A stretch of DNA of 64,000 bases. It comes from Mycobacterium seoulense. Its GTDB lineage: Bacteria; Actinomycetota; Actinomycetes; Mycobacteriales; Mycobacteriaceae. The number at the start of each line of letters is the position of its first letter. The first letter of the stretch is position 1. The DNA lies in assembly GCF_010731595.1 (NCBI RefSeq), contig NZ_AP022582.1, positions 5,208,001 through 5,272,000 on the forward strand, in the 5' to 3' direction. This document shows, piece by piece, positions 41,249-51,157 of the stretch. The translations under genes and the position numbers were made by a program. The notes below the pieces were generated by a model. That model saw only the letters and a program-made list of their open reading frames with translations. It searched no databases and was not told where the DNA came from.

Positions 41249-42115
41249 TCAGCTTGCGCGAGTCAACCCCAGCGGCCCGGCCAATTCGCCCAGCCCCGAC
41301 ACCAGCGCGTCGTCGTCCTGGCTGTCCAGCACCTGGACGGCGACGTGATCGGCCCCCGCGTCCAGGTGTTCGCGGAGTCGTTGCGCGATCGCCTCGGGCG
41401 TGCCGTAGGCCACCACCGCGTCGATCAGCCGGTCGCTGCCCGGCTTGCGGACGTCGGCTTCGGTGAAGCCCAGCCGCAGCCAGTTGTTCACGTAGTTGCT
41501 CAGGTCCAGGTAGAAGTTCGCGTACCGGCGGCCGACCGCGCGGGCTTTCTCGGCGTCGGTGGTGAGCACGACCTTGTGTTCGGGCGCCAGGAACACGGAA
41601 TTCCCGATCAGTTGGCGCGCCTTGGCCGTGTGTTCCGGGGTGGTCAGATACGGGTGCGCACCGGCGCTGCGCTGCGCCGCCAGCCGCAACACGCGGGGCC
41701 CGAGCGCCGCGAGCACCCGGCGGCTGGTTGGCACCATCCCCGAGTCGAGCTCGTCGAGGTAGGCGACCAGCGCGTCGTACGGCTTGACGTACTCCTGGGT
41801 GTGCTCGGGATGCCCGACCCCGATGCCCAGCAAGAACCTTCCCGGATAGGCGTTTTCGATGCGCTGGAAGGATTCGGCCACCCGCTTGGCGGGCGCGGTC
41901 CAGATGTTGACGATCCCGGTGGCCAGCTGCAGCGACGCCGTCTGCTCCAGGGCCGGCTCCACCCACGACAGCTCGGCGTCGGGTGAACCGCCGATCCACG
42001 CGGCGCCGTAGCCCAGCGACTCGATCCGTGCCGCCAGTCCGGGGGTGATGGAGCGGCTGGGCAGCCAGACGCCGACGCGGCCCAGGTTGGGTTTGAGCGC
42101 TACCGGCTCGGTCAT
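41249..42115 (-). CDS. LLM-class F420-dependent oxidoreductase
   Basis: 288 residues, start ATG 42115 (MTEPVALKPNLGRVGVWL). A luciferase-like TIM-barrel protein: GAAWIGGSPDAELSW, ATGIVNIWTAPAKRVAESFQ, and FLLGIGVGHPEHTQEY match the F420-dependent MSMEG_2906-type oxidoreductases. In M. tuberculosis Rv3463 occupies this position between rmlB and infA. It is a tandem paralog of the next gene; substrates of this family are mostly unknown. Confidence 0.9.
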   Translation of the reverse strand: MTEPVALKPNLGRVGVWLPSRSITPGLAARIESLGYGAAWIGGSPDAELSWVEPALEQTASLQLATGIVNIWTAPAKRVAESFQRIENAYPGRFLLGIGVGHPEHTQEYVKPYDALVAYLDELDSGMVPTSRRVLAALGPRVLRLAAQRSAGAHPYLTTPEHTAKARQLIGNSVFLAPEHKVVLTTDAEKARAVGRRYANFYLDLSNYVNNWLRLGFTEADVRKPGSDRLIDAVVAYGTPEAIAQRLREHLDAGADHVAVQVLDSQDDDALVSGLGELAGPLGLTRAS

Positions 42116-42139
42116 CTACGTCCCCTCGTACGTCGTCTG

Positions 42140-42982
42140 CTAGCTCAGTCCGAGCGGCCCCGCCAATTCGGCCAGCGCCGGGACCAGGTTTTCATCCTTC
42201 GTCAAGACCTGCACGGGCACGTGGTCGGCGCCGGCGTCGAGGTGCTGTTTGAGGCGGGCGGCGATCGCGTCGGGCGTGCCGTAGGCCACCACCGCGTCGA
42301 CCAGGCGGTCGCTGCCCGGCTTGGTGACTTCCTCGTCGGTGAATCCGAGCCGTTTCCAGTTGTTGCGGTAGTTGGCGAGCTGGAAATAGATGTCGAGCGC
42401 CCTGCGGCCCACCGTGCGGGCCTTCTCGGCGTCGGTGGTCAGCACGGCCTTGTGCTCGGGCGCCAGGAACGCCGACGGGCCGATCAGCTCGCGCGCCCGC
42501 GCGGTGTGCTCGGGTGTGGTGAGGTACGGGTGTGCCCCCGCGGAGCGCTCCGCGGACAGCTTGAGCACGCGGGGGCCGAGCGCGGCCACCACGCGGCGGT
42601 TGGCGGGTACGCCGTAGTCGTCGAGCTGCTGCAGGTATTCCGTCAGCGCGTCGTACGGCTTGCGGTACTCGGCGTGCGCCTCGGGATGGCCGACGCCGAT
42701 ACCCAACAGGAAGCGGCCCGGGTAGGCCTTGTCGATGCGCTGGAACGACTCGGCCACCGGCTTGGCCGCGGCCGTCCAGATGTTGACGATGCCGGTGGCC
42801 ACCTGCAGGGTGGTCGTCGCTTCGAGGATGGGCTCCACCCAGGCCAGCTCGGCCGGCGGCGAGCCGCCCACCCAGACGGCCCCGTAGCCCAGGGCTTCGA
42901 TGTCTTTGGCTTGTTGAGGCGTGACGCCGCGTCCGAACGATCCGAACCGGCCGAGGTTGGGCTTGCTCGCTGCATCGGTCAT
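42140..42982 (-). CDS. LLM-class F420-dependent oxidoreductase, paralog
   Basis: 280 residues from the ATG at 42982 (MTDAASKPNLGRFGSFGRGV). Nearly identical in layout to the following gene (GAVWVGGSPPAELAWVEP, TGIVNIWTAAAKPVAESFQR, FLLGIGVGHPEAHAEYRKP) but shorter at the N-terminus. The two genes are 24 bases apart, a recent tandem duplication by eye. Both are expected to use F420. Relative to M. tuberculosis, where I recall only one such gene here, one copy is extra. Confidence 0.9.
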   Translation of the reverse strand: MTDAASKPNLGRFGSFGRGVTPQQAKDIEALGYGAVWVGGSPPAELAWVEPILEATTTLQVATGIVNIWTAAAKPVAESFQRIDKAYPGRFLLGIGVGHPEAHAEYRKPYDALTEYLQQLDDYGVPANRRVVAALGPRVLKLSAERSAGAHPYLTTPEHTARARELIGPSAFLAPEHKAVLTTDAEKARTVGRRALDIYFQLANYRNNWKRLGFTDEEVTKPGSDRLVDAVVAYGTPDAIAARLKQHLDAGADHVPVQVLTKDENLVPALAELAGPLGLS

Positions 42983-43011
42983 GGTTGTTCCCAACCGGCC
43001 GGATGGTGCCG

Positions 43012-44505
43012 CTATTCCGGGAGGTCCACATCCGCCGCCGGCGGCGCCTCGAGCGGCAGCAGCACGATGAACCGGGTATCGCCGGGCACCGATTCCACGC
43101 GCAGATCCCCGCGGTGCTTCTTGACGACGATGTTGAACGCCAGGTCCAGCCCCAGCCCGGTGCCTTCGCCGAACGGTTTCGTGGTGAAGAACGGCTCAAA
43201 GATGTGCTCGCGCACGTCCTCGGGCACGCCGGGGCCGGTGTCGCAGATCTCGACGCGGGCCATGTTCTCGCCATCCCGGCAGGTGCGCACGGTCAGCGTG
43301 CCGCCGGTGTCGCGCATCGCGGCGATGGCGTTGTCGATGATGTTGGTCCACACCTGGTTGAGATCGCCTGGATAGCAAGGGATTTGGGGAAGCGACTGGT
43401 CGAAATCCTTGACCAGGGTGATCGCGGGGTGGTTACCGGCGTCCTTGCTCCCGTCCTTGGTCAACCGGTCGGCGAACATCACCAGCGTGCTGCGCAGCAG
43501 TTCGTGGATATTGGCCACCTGGAACGGGGCCCGATCCAGCTGCGAATACTGTTTGGCGTCGGCGACCAATGCCGAAATCCGTTTGCTCGCTTCCAGAATC
43601 TGGTTCATCAGCAGCTCGCTCTCGATGGTGTAGTTGATCCACCGGATCGCCTCCTCCAACGATGTCGACGCGAGTTCCTCGCTGACCGTGGAAATTCGCT
43701 CCAGCCAGTCGGTGTCGATGCCGCCCTCGACGAAGGTCGGCGCGATGTCCCAGCCGCCCTCGACGCCGTGCTCTTCCAGCCAGTCGCCGACGGCGTCCTC
43801 GCGATCGGCGGTTTCCATCGCGCTGAGGTGTTCCGTCGCCGACTTTGCCACCTGCTCGGCCACCCCTTGCTGGAGGTGGACGAGTGCGCTGAGCGCCTCG
43901 GGGCTGACGGTGCCGTCGGCGAGCATGGCCAGCTTGCCCCGCATCCCGGCGACCCGGCCGCGCAGGTCGGCCGCCGCGCGGGCGATGGCCGCCGCGGGGT
44001 TGTTCAGCTGATGGGTCAGCCCGGCCGACAGCCGGCCCAGCGCCAGCAGCTTCTCCCGGTTGTCGATGATGCGGCGGGTCCGGTCGGTGCCGACGGCGAT
44101 GCCGTCGAGCAGGTGGACGGCCATCGGGAACTGGTCCTTCATGAACTGGGCGAACACCGGCGCGTCCATCACGAAGAACCGCGACGGCTTGGTCACGTGC
44201 ACCGAGGCGTCGTAGCTCTTCTGCTTCCCGCCGGTGAACGCCCGCCATGCCCCGCAGTAGACACCGCGCTGCGACGTGCGGTTCGTTTCGATGTCCTGTC
44301 CGCCCGAAAGCTTGGACATCGTCAGCTCGCCGTCGATCAGGACGTAGAAGCAGGTCGCCGGCTCACCCTCGACGCAGATCGGGCCCGGTTGGTAGTTCTC
44401 GATGTGCCCGTTGGCGCACAACACCGCCAGCTGCTCGTCGGTCAGCGCCTCGAACAGGAACAGGCTGCGCAGCTCGTCGGGCTGGCACGGCGTCCTGGCG
44501 CTCAT
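43012..44505 (-). CDS. Histidine kinase with N-terminal cyclic-nucleotide-binding domain
   Basis: 497 residues. Residues about 10-130 form a cyclic nucleotide-binding (Crp-like) domain (LFLFEALTDEQLAVLCANGH, FYVLIDGELTMSK). A helical HisKA-like region has the phospho-acceptor His165 in LSAGLTHQLNNPAAAIARA. A C-terminal HATPase_c domain has QVWTNIIDNAIAAMRDTGG, DTGPGVPEDV and GEGTGLGLDLAFN. It is soluble, with no membrane segment, so it senses an intracellular ligand, probably cAMP. The stop overlaps the... the start overlaps the receiver/flavoprotein stop (ATGA), so the two form a two-component pair. It heads the LLM genes by 29 bases. Confidence 0.92.
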   Translation of the reverse strand: MSARTPCQPDELRSLFLFEALTDEQLAVLCANGHIENYQPGPICVEGEPATCFYVLIDGELTMSKLSGGQDIETNRTSQRGVYCGAWRAFTGGKQKSYDASVHVTKPSRFFVMDAPVFAQFMKDQFPMAVHLLDGIAVGTDRTRRIIDNREKLLALGRLSAGLTHQLNNPAAAIARAAADLRGRVAGMRGKLAMLADGTVSPEALSALVHLQQGVAEQVAKSATEHLSAMETADREDAVGDWLEEHGVEGGWDIAPTFVEGGIDTDWLERISTVSEELASTSLEEAIRWINYTIESELLMNQILEASKRISALVADAKQYSQLDRAPFQVANIHELLRSTLVMFADRLTKDGSKDAGNHPAITLVKDFDQSLPQIPCYPGDLNQVWTNIIDNAIAAMRDTGGTLTVRTCRDGENMARVEICDTGPGVPEDVREHIFEPFFTTKPFGEGTGLGLDLAFNIVVKKHRGDLRVESVPGDTRFIVLLPLEAPPAADVDLPE

Positions 44506-46184
44506 GACTCAGCCAGGTAGCGGTGCACCAACATCACGGCCATCGATCCCTCGCCGACCGCGGCAGCCACGCGCTTGGCGGACTCGGCGCGCACATCGCC
44601 GGTGGCGAACACGCCCGGCACGCTGGTCTCGAGGTGGTGGGGCGGGCGGTCCAGCGTCCAGCCGCACACGTTGCGCAGGTCCGGTCCGGTGAGGACGAAG
44701 CCGTGGGGGTCGCGGGCGAGCACCCCGTCCAGCCACTCGGTGCGCGGCGCGGCGCCGATGAAGATGAACATGCGGGCGCAGGTCACGTCCTGGGTTTCCC
44801 CGGTCCGGTTGTCGACCAGGGTGAGCCGCTCCAGGTGGTCGGCCCCGACGGCGCGGCGCACCTCGGTGCAGGTGCGCACGGTGATGTTCGGACGCTCGCG
44901 GATCTGCTGGATCAGGTAGTAGGACATCGAGGCGTCCAAGGACGGTGCCCGTACCACGATGGTCACCGATTTGGCCTCCCGGGACAGGTACATCGCGGCC
45001 TGGCCGGCGGAGTTGGCCCCGCCGACGACGTAGACCTCCTCGCCCGCGCATTCCGGCGCGATGGAGACGGCCGCCCCGTAGTAGACCCCGCGGCCGGTCA
45101 GCTCGCCGCAGCCCTCCGCGGGCAGCTGGCGGTAGGCGACGCCGGTCGCCAGGATGACGGCGTGCGCGTCGATCGAGCCGCCGTCGGCGAACCGCACGGT
45201 GCGCTTGGGGCCGTTGACCTCCAGCGCCGTCGCGGTGCGGGCGGTGATGAGCTCGGCCCCGAACTTCTCGGCCTGCCGCCGCGCGCGGTCGGCCAACTGG
45301 CCGCCCGACACCCCGTCGGGGAAGCCCAGATAGTTCTCGATCCGCGAGCTCTGGCCCGCCTGGCCGCCCGTCGCGGTGCGTTCGATGAGCACCGTGCGCA
45401 GCCCCTCCGAGGCGCCGTACACGGCGGCCGCCAGGCCCGCCGGCCCGCCGCCGACGACGATCAGGTCGTAGAACTCCTGCGACGGCGTGGTGGTCAGGCC
45501 CAGGGTGTCGGCCAGCTGCGCGTCGGTGGGTTCGACGAGGGTGTCGCCGCGCTCGGTGACGACGACGGGCAGCCGCAGGCCGTCCTCGCCGGCGGCCTTC
45601 AGCAACCGCTCGCCGTCGGGGTCGTCGGCCATGAACCACGAGTAGTGCAACCCGTTGCGGGCCAGGAAGTCGCGGACCTGCCAGGACCGCTCCGACCAGC
45701 GGTGCCCGATCACCTTGGTGTGCGGGACCGGGTGTTCCGGCGCCGCCCGCCACGCGTCCAGCAGCGCGTCGATGACGGGATAGAACTTCTCCTGCGGCGG
45801 ATCCCACGGCTTGAGCAGGTAATGGTCCAGGTCGACGACGTTGATCGCGTCGATGGCGGCGTGGGTGTCGGCGTAGGCGGTCAGCAGCACTCGCCGCGCG
45901 GCCGGGTACAGGTCCATCGCCTGCTCGAGGAATTCGATGCCGCTCATCTGCGGCATCCGGTAGTCGGCGATCATCACCGCGACCGTCTCGCCGCGCAGCT
46001 TGAGCTCCTTGAGCGTCTCCAGGGCGTCGGGGCCCGACTCGGCCCGCACGATCCGGTGCCGGTCGCCGTAGTGGCGACGCAGATCGCGCGCCACCGCACG
46101 CGAGACAGAAGGATCGTCGTCGACGGTCAGCAGGACCGGCTTGCGAGGCTGAAGGGAGGCGGCGGGGCTCGCGGGGCTCGTCAT
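44502..46184 (-). CDS. Response-regulator receiver fused to thioredoxin-reductase-like flavoprotein
   Basis: 560 residues from the ATG at 46184 (a TTG nine bases earlier gives three more). Three parts: a receiver domain (phospho-acceptor Asp about 74 in MIADYRMPQMSG, Lys in YLLKPWDPP), a glutaredoxin/thioredoxin-like segment (about 150-235), and a thioredoxin-reductase fold with FAD motif VVGGGPAGLAAAVYG and NADPH motif VVGGANSAGQAAMYLS. Where thioredoxin reductase has CATC, this has GAAV (RGVYYGAAVS); where the glutaredoxin CxxC should be, it has SERS. So both redox-active Cys pairs are lost. It pairs with the cyclic-nucleotide histidine kinase by ATGA overlap. Confidence 0.9.
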   Translation of the reverse strand: MTSPASPAASLQPRKPVLLTVDDDPSVSRAVARDLRRHYGDRHRIVRAESGPDALETLKELKLRGETVAVMIADYRMPQMSGIEFLEQAMDLYPAARRVLLTAYADTHAAIDAINVVDLDHYLLKPWDPPQEKFYPVIDALLDAWRAAPEHPVPHTKVIGHRWSERSWQVRDFLARNGLHYSWFMADDPDGERLLKAAGEDGLRLPVVVTERGDTLVEPTDAQLADTLGLTTTPSQEFYDLIVVGGGPAGLAAAVYGASEGLRTVLIERTATGGQAGQSSRIENYLGFPDGVSGGQLADRARRQAEKFGAELITARTATALEVNGPKRTVRFADGGSIDAHAVILATGVAYRQLPAEGCGELTGRGVYYGAAVSIAPECAGEEVYVVGGANSAGQAAMYLSREAKSVTIVVRAPSLDASMSYYLIQQIRERPNITVRTCTEVRRAVGADHLERLTLVDNRTGETQDVTCARMFIFIGAAPRTEWLDGVLARDPHGFVLTGPDLRNVCGWTLDRPPHHLETSVPGVFATGDVRAESAKRVAAAVGEGSMAVMLVHRYLAES

Positions 46185-46269
46185 CGGGTTCAAGTATGCC
46201 CTCGTCAGGGCCCTCGCGGCAGGTCGAGGAGGCGCCTCGGCGGGGGGCGGGATTTCGCCGTCCGCGATT

Positions 46270-46297
46270 TTGGGTCAGGGGCCTGACCGGGTATCGT
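46270..46297 (+). promoter_or_regulatory. Candidate promoter and palindrome upstream of infA
   Basis: TTGGGT at 46270-46275 and TATCGT at 46292-46297 form a plausible -35/-10 pair with a 16-base spacer. Within the spacer lies the palindrome GGTCAGG-GG-CCTGACC (46273-46288). The 274 bases between the leftward receiver gene (46184) and infA (46459) contain no other gene, so they must hold the promoters of both the translation operon and the leftward operon. Strength is a guess. Confidence 0.35.
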
Positions 46298-46458
46298 GGG
46301 ACAACGGTGCGTCATCCGCGCCGACTTTTTGCGTGCCCTGTCTTAGGAATTCCTGGAATTTCCTGCCCTTGGCTCACGTTTCAAGTCGGGCGAATGCTGC
46401 GCCGGTAATGGGCGCACATCAGGGATACGAAACCAAAGACGAGGATTGCTGAACAGTT

Positions 46459-46680
46459 ATGGCCAAGAAGGACGGTGCCATAGAGGTCGAGGGCCGCGTG
46501 GTCGAGCCCCTGCCCAATGCGATGTTCCGCATTGAGCTGGAGAACGGTCACAAGGTGCTCGCCCACATCAGCGGCAAGATGCGGCAGCACTACATCCGCA
46601 TCCTGCCCGAGGACCGGGTGGTGGTGGAGCTGTCTCCCTACGACCTGTCCCGGGGCCGCATCGTGTACCGGTACAAGTAG
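46459..46680 (+). CDS. infA: Translation initiation factor IF-1
   Basis: 73 residues, [20 protein letters not shown] ... [10 protein letters not shown] single OB-fold protein that binds the 30S A site during initiation. The sequence is essentially the universal actinobacterial IF-1, including [20 protein letters not shown]. It precedes rpmJ by 42 bases, the standard order of this operon. Confidence 0.99.
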
Positions 46681-46722
46681 AAGCCCGATTCGGACAACGA
46701 GAAAGAACAGGATCGAACAGCC

Positions 46723-46836
46723 GTGAAGGTGAACCCCAGTGTCAAGCCGATCTGTGACAAGTGCAGGGTGATCCGTCGGCATGGGCGGGTCATGGTGATC
46801 TGCTCCGATCCGCGTCACAAGCAGCGCCAAGGCTGA
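46723..46836 (+). CDS. rpmJ: 50S ribosomal protein L36
   Basis: 37 residues, too short for most ORF filters. GTG at 46723 gives [20 protein letters not shown] then [16 protein letters not shown]. The zinc ribbon ligands C-x2-C ... C-x4-H are present (CDKC and CSDPRH), so this is the zinc-binding form of L36. It lies between infA and rpsM, as in all related genomes. Confidence 0.98.
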
Positions 46837-46885
46837 CCAGCCCGAAGCGCCTGCCGCACAACTGAATGCAGACCTCCCAGTACCA

Positions 46886-46955
46886 CTGAGCGGATACGCC
46901 GCTCAGCCACGCCCGGACGGAGGCCGGGCCCCGACGCCGGAATCGTTTTTCCGGC
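46886..46955 (+). promoter_or_regulatory. Two hairpins in the rpmJ-rpsM gap
   Basis: Hairpin A 46886-46906: CTGAGCGG, loop ATACG, CCGCTCAG, a perfect 8-bp stem. Hairpin B 46936-46955: GCCGGAA, loop TCGTTT, TTCCGGC, a perfect 7-bp stem. They lie in the 171-base gap before rpsM, longer than other gaps in this operon. They could be a partial terminator or a leader controlling rpsM-rpsK-rpsD-rpoA-rplQ, comparable in place to the S4-regulated alpha-operon leader of E. coli. Confidence 0.5.
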
Positions 46956-47007
46956 AGGGAACGGACTGGGATAAGACCTCCGCCTAGAAAAAGAGGAAAC
47001 GCCACCT

Positions 47008-47382
47008 ATGGCTCGATTAGTAGGCGTCGATCTTCCGCGCGACAAGCGGATGGAGATCGCGCTGACCTACATCTTCGGCGTCGGCCGTACCCGGTCGAAC
47101 GAGATCCTGGCAGCTACCGGGATCGACAAGAACCTGCGCACCAGGGACCTGACCGACGACCAGCTGACCCACTTGCGCGACTACATCGAAGCGAATCTCA
47201 AGGTGGAGGGTGACCTGCGCCGCGAGGTGCAGGCCGACATTCGCCGCAAGATCGAGATCGGCTGCTACCAGGGCCTGCGGCACCGCCGCGGCCTGCCGGT
47301 GCGCGGCCAGCGGACCAAGACCAATGCGCGCACCCGCAAGGGCCCCAAGCGCACCATCGCCGGCAAGAAGAAGGCCAGGTAA
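47008..47382 (+). CDS. rpsM: 30S ribosomal protein S13
   Basis: 124 residues, [20 protein letters not shown] with the S13 signatures [18 protein letters not shown] and the basic C-terminus [20 protein letters not shown]. Head protein of the 30S subunit that contacts P-site tRNA. Six bases separate it from rpsK. Confidence 0.99.
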   Translation: MARLVGVDLPRDKRMEIALTYIFGVGRTRSNEILAATGIDKNLRTRDLTDDQLTHLRDYIEANLKVEGDLRREVQADIRRKIEIGCYQGLRHRRGLPVRGQRTKTNARTRKGPKRTIAGKKKAR

Positions 47383-47388
47383 TCGCCC

Positions 47389-47805
<417 letters not shown>

Positions 47806-47816
47806 GGAATAGATCA

Positions 47817-48422
47817 ATGGCTCGTTACACCGGACCCATCACCCGCAAGTCGCGCCGGCTGCGTACCGACCTGATCGGGGGCGACCAGGCCTTCGAGAAG
47901 CGCCCCTACCCGCCCGGCCAGCACGGCCGCGCGCGGATCAAGGAAAGCGAATACCTGCAACAGCTGCAGGAGAAGCAGAAGGCCCGCTTCACCTACGGCG
48001 TCATGGAGAAGCAATTCCGCCGCTACTACGAAGAAGCGAGCCGGCAGCCCGGCAAGACGGGTGAGGAGCTGCTCAAGATTCTGGAAAGCCGACTGGACAA
48101 CGTCGTCTACCGGGCCGGGCTGGCCCGGACGCGCCGGATGGCCCGCCAGCTGGTCAGCCACGGCCACTTCAGCGTCAACGGCGTGCACGTCAACGTCCCC
48201 AGCTACCGGGTGTCGCAGTACGACATCATCGACGTGCGGGACGGCTCGCTGAACACGGTGCCGTTCCAGATCGCACGGGAGACGGCGGGCGACCGCCCGA
48301 TTCCCAGCTGGCTGCAGGTGGTCGGGGAGCGCCAGCGCATCCTGATCCACCAGCTGCCCGAGCGGGCGCAGATCGACGTGCCCCTCGCCGAGCAGCTGAT
48401 CGTCGAGTTCTACTCGAAGTAG
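47817..48422 (+). CDS. rpsD: 30S ribosomal protein S4
   Basis: 201 residues starting MARYTGPITRKSRRLRTDLI, with the S4 domain LDNVVYRAGLARTRRMARQL and VSHGHFSVNGVHVNVPSYRV. Primary 16S rRNA-binding protein. The C-minus form (no zinc cysteines in the N-terminus) is used here. In several bacteria S4 autoregulates its operon, relevant to the hairpins at 46886-46955. Confidence 0.99.
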   Translation: MARYTGPITRKSRRLRTDLIGGDQAFEKRPYPPGQHGRARIKESEYLQQLQEKQKARFTYGVMEKQFRRYYEEASRQPGKTGEELLKILESRLDNVVYRAGLARTRRMARQLVSHGHFSVNGVHVNVPSYRVSQYDIIDVRDGSLNTVPFQIARETAGDRPIPSWLQVVGERQRILIHQLPERAQIDVPLAEQLIVEFYSK

Positions 48423-48465
48423 CAAGACTTCCGCACACTGGTGCGGAACCAACGGCATCAAATAG

Positions 48466-49539
<1,074 letters not shown>

Positions 49540-49557
49540 AGGCCGTCCGGTGACGAT

Positions 49558-49576
49558 GCGGCCGTGCAGCGGCCGC
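49558..49576 (+). other. Stem-loop in rpoA-rplQ gap
   Basis: GCGGCCG (49558-49564), loop TGCAG, CGGCCGC (49570-49576): a perfect 7-bp stem 19 bases past the rpoA stop, in the 117-base gap before rplQ. No U-run follows. It may protect or partly attenuate the transcript, or be incidental. Confidence 0.4.
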
Positions 49577-49656
49577 TGAGGAACCGGACACAACTGGTGA
49601 AAGTCCGTCCCGGCCCTACCTGATACGGGGGCCGGCCCCAATGAGGAGATAGCGCA

Positions 49657-50319
49657 ATGCCCAAGCCCACCAAGGGCCCCCGCCTCGGCGGGTCGTCTTC
49701 CCACCAGAAGGCCCTGCTGGCCAACCTGGCCACGTCGCTGTTCGAGCACGGCCGGATCAAGACGACCGAGCCCAAGGCGCGTGCCCTGCGGCCGTATGCG
49801 GAGAAGCTGATCACGCATGCGAAAAAGGGCACGCTGCACAACCGTCGAGAGGTGCTCAAGAAGATCCGCGACAAGGACGTGGTGCACGCCCTGTTCGCGG
49901 AGATCGGGCCGTTCTTCGCCGACCGCAACGGCGGTTACACCCGCATCATCAAGGTCGAGCCGCGCAAGGGTGACAACGCCCCGATGGCGGTCATCGAGCT
50001 GGTGCGGGAGAAGACGGTGACGTCGGAGGCCGACCGGGCGCGTCGCGTCAAGTCTTCCAAGAAGTCCGACGCGCCCGTCGCCGCGGCGGCGGCCCCCCAG
50101 GCGGCGGTCGAGCCCGAGGAGGCCGTCGGCCCGACGGCCGAAGAGGTGACCGAGCCGGCCGAGGCCGAGGCAACCGAGGCCACCGAGGCCACCGAGGCCG
50201 CGGAACCGTCGGAGGCCTCGGAAGCCGAAGCCAAGGCCGCGGAGAAGGCCGACAAGGCCGTCGCCGCGAGGGCCGAGGCCGAGAAGGCCGCCGAGGCTGA
50301 CGAGGCTGACGAGAGTTAG
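49657..50319 (+). CDS. rplQ: 50S ribosomal protein L17 with long acidic tail
   Basis: 220 residues. The L17 core is [20 protein letters not shown] ... [20 protein letters not shown] (about 1-120). The remaining ~100 residues are a low-complexity Ala/Glu tail with [14 protein letters not shown] and [15 protein letters not shown]; the DNA shows 9-base tandem ACCGAGGCC repeats (50181-50200 region). Many mycobacterial L17 proteins carry such a tail, but this one is longer than the ~180 residues I recall for M. tuberculosis. Its end abuts truA. Confidence 0.98.
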   Translation: MPKPTKGPRLGGSSSHQKALLANLATSLFEHGRIKTTEPKARALRPYAEKLITHAKKGTLHNRREVLKKIRDKDVVHALFAEIGPFFADRNGGYTRIIKVEPRKGDNAPMAVIELVREKTVTSEADRARRVKSSKKSDAPVAAAAAPQAAVEPEEAVGPTAEEVTEPAEAEATEATEATEAAEPSEASEAEAKAAEKADKAVAARAEAEKAAEADEADES

Positions 50320-50332
50320 CGAGGCCGTCCGT

Positions 50333-51157
50333 CTGCGGCTCGACATCGCCTATGACGGAACGGATTTCGCGGGCTGGGCTCCTCAGTCCGGCCAGCGCAC
50401 CGTCGCCGGAGTGCTCGACGAGGCGCTGACGACCGTCTTCCGCGCGCCGATGCGGCTGCGGGCGGCCGGGCGCACCGACACCGGGGTCCACGCCACCGGT
50501 CAGGTGGCCCACGTCGACGTGCCGCCGGCCGCGCTGCCGAACGCCTACCCGCGCTCGGCGCGCGCCGGCGAGTCGGAGTTCGAGCCGCTGGTGCGCCGGC
50601 TCGGCCGGTTCCTGCCCACCGATGTGCGGGTGCTCGACATCGTCCGCGCCCCTGCGGGTTTCGACGCCCGGTTCTCGGCGCTGCGGCGCCATTACACCTA
50701 TCGGCTGTCGACGGCGCCGTACGGCGTGCGGCCGCAGCAGGCCCGCTACGTCACCGCCTGGCCGCGTCCGCTGGATGTCGACGCGATGGCCGCCGCGTCG
50801 CGAGACCTGCTGGGATTGCACGATTTTGCGGGGTTCTGCCGGCACCGGCCGAACGCCACCACCATCCGCGACCTGCAGCGCCTTGAGTGGTCGCGCGACG
50901 GTGACCTGATCACCGCGCACGTCACCGCCGACGCGTTCTGCTGGTCGATGGTGCGCTCGCTGGTCGGCGCGCTGCTGGCGGTGGGTGAGCACCGCCGTCC
51001 GGTGTCGTGGTGTGCCGAATTGCTCAGCGCCACAAGCCGTTCCAGCGACTTCGCGGCCGCGCCGCCGCACGGGCTGACGCTGGAACGCGTCGACTATCCG
51101 CCCGACGACCAACTCGAGGCGCGCAACCTGGTCACCCGGGACCTGCGCACCCGCTAA
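50333..51157 (+). CDS. truA: tRNA pseudouridine(38-40) synthase, non-standard start
   Basis: About 274 residues. Catalytic Asp is in [20 protein letters not shown]; other TruA landmarks are [33 protein letters not shown] and [17 protein letters not shown]. The reading frame is open from 50150 but contains no ATG, GTG or TTG before the conserved first strand. Candidate starts are CTG at 50333 (GAGG at 50321-50324, spacing eight), 50306 or 50297. The GTG at 50411 would delete the essential N-terminal strand. The given start is therefore provisional. It modifies U38-U40 in many tRNAs. Confidence 0.85.
   Translation: MRLDIAYDGTDFAGWAPQSGQRTVAGVLDEALTTVFRAPMRLRAAGRTDTGVHATGQVAHVDVPPAALPNAYPRSARAGESEFEPLVRRLGRFLPTDVRVLDIVRAPAGFDARFSALRRHYTYRLSTAPYGVRPQQARYVTAWPRPLDVDAMAAASRDLLGLHDFAGFCRHRPNATTIRDLQRLEWSRDGDLITAHVTADAFCWSMVRSLVGALLAVGEHRRPVSWCAELLSATSRSSDFAAAPPHGLTLERVDYPPDDQLEARNLVTRDLRTR

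Noticed and set aside
50411..51157. truA starting at GTG 50411
   Set aside because: It removes the first conserved strand [13 protein letters not shown], which is part of the TruA fold; a non-standard upstream start is more likely.
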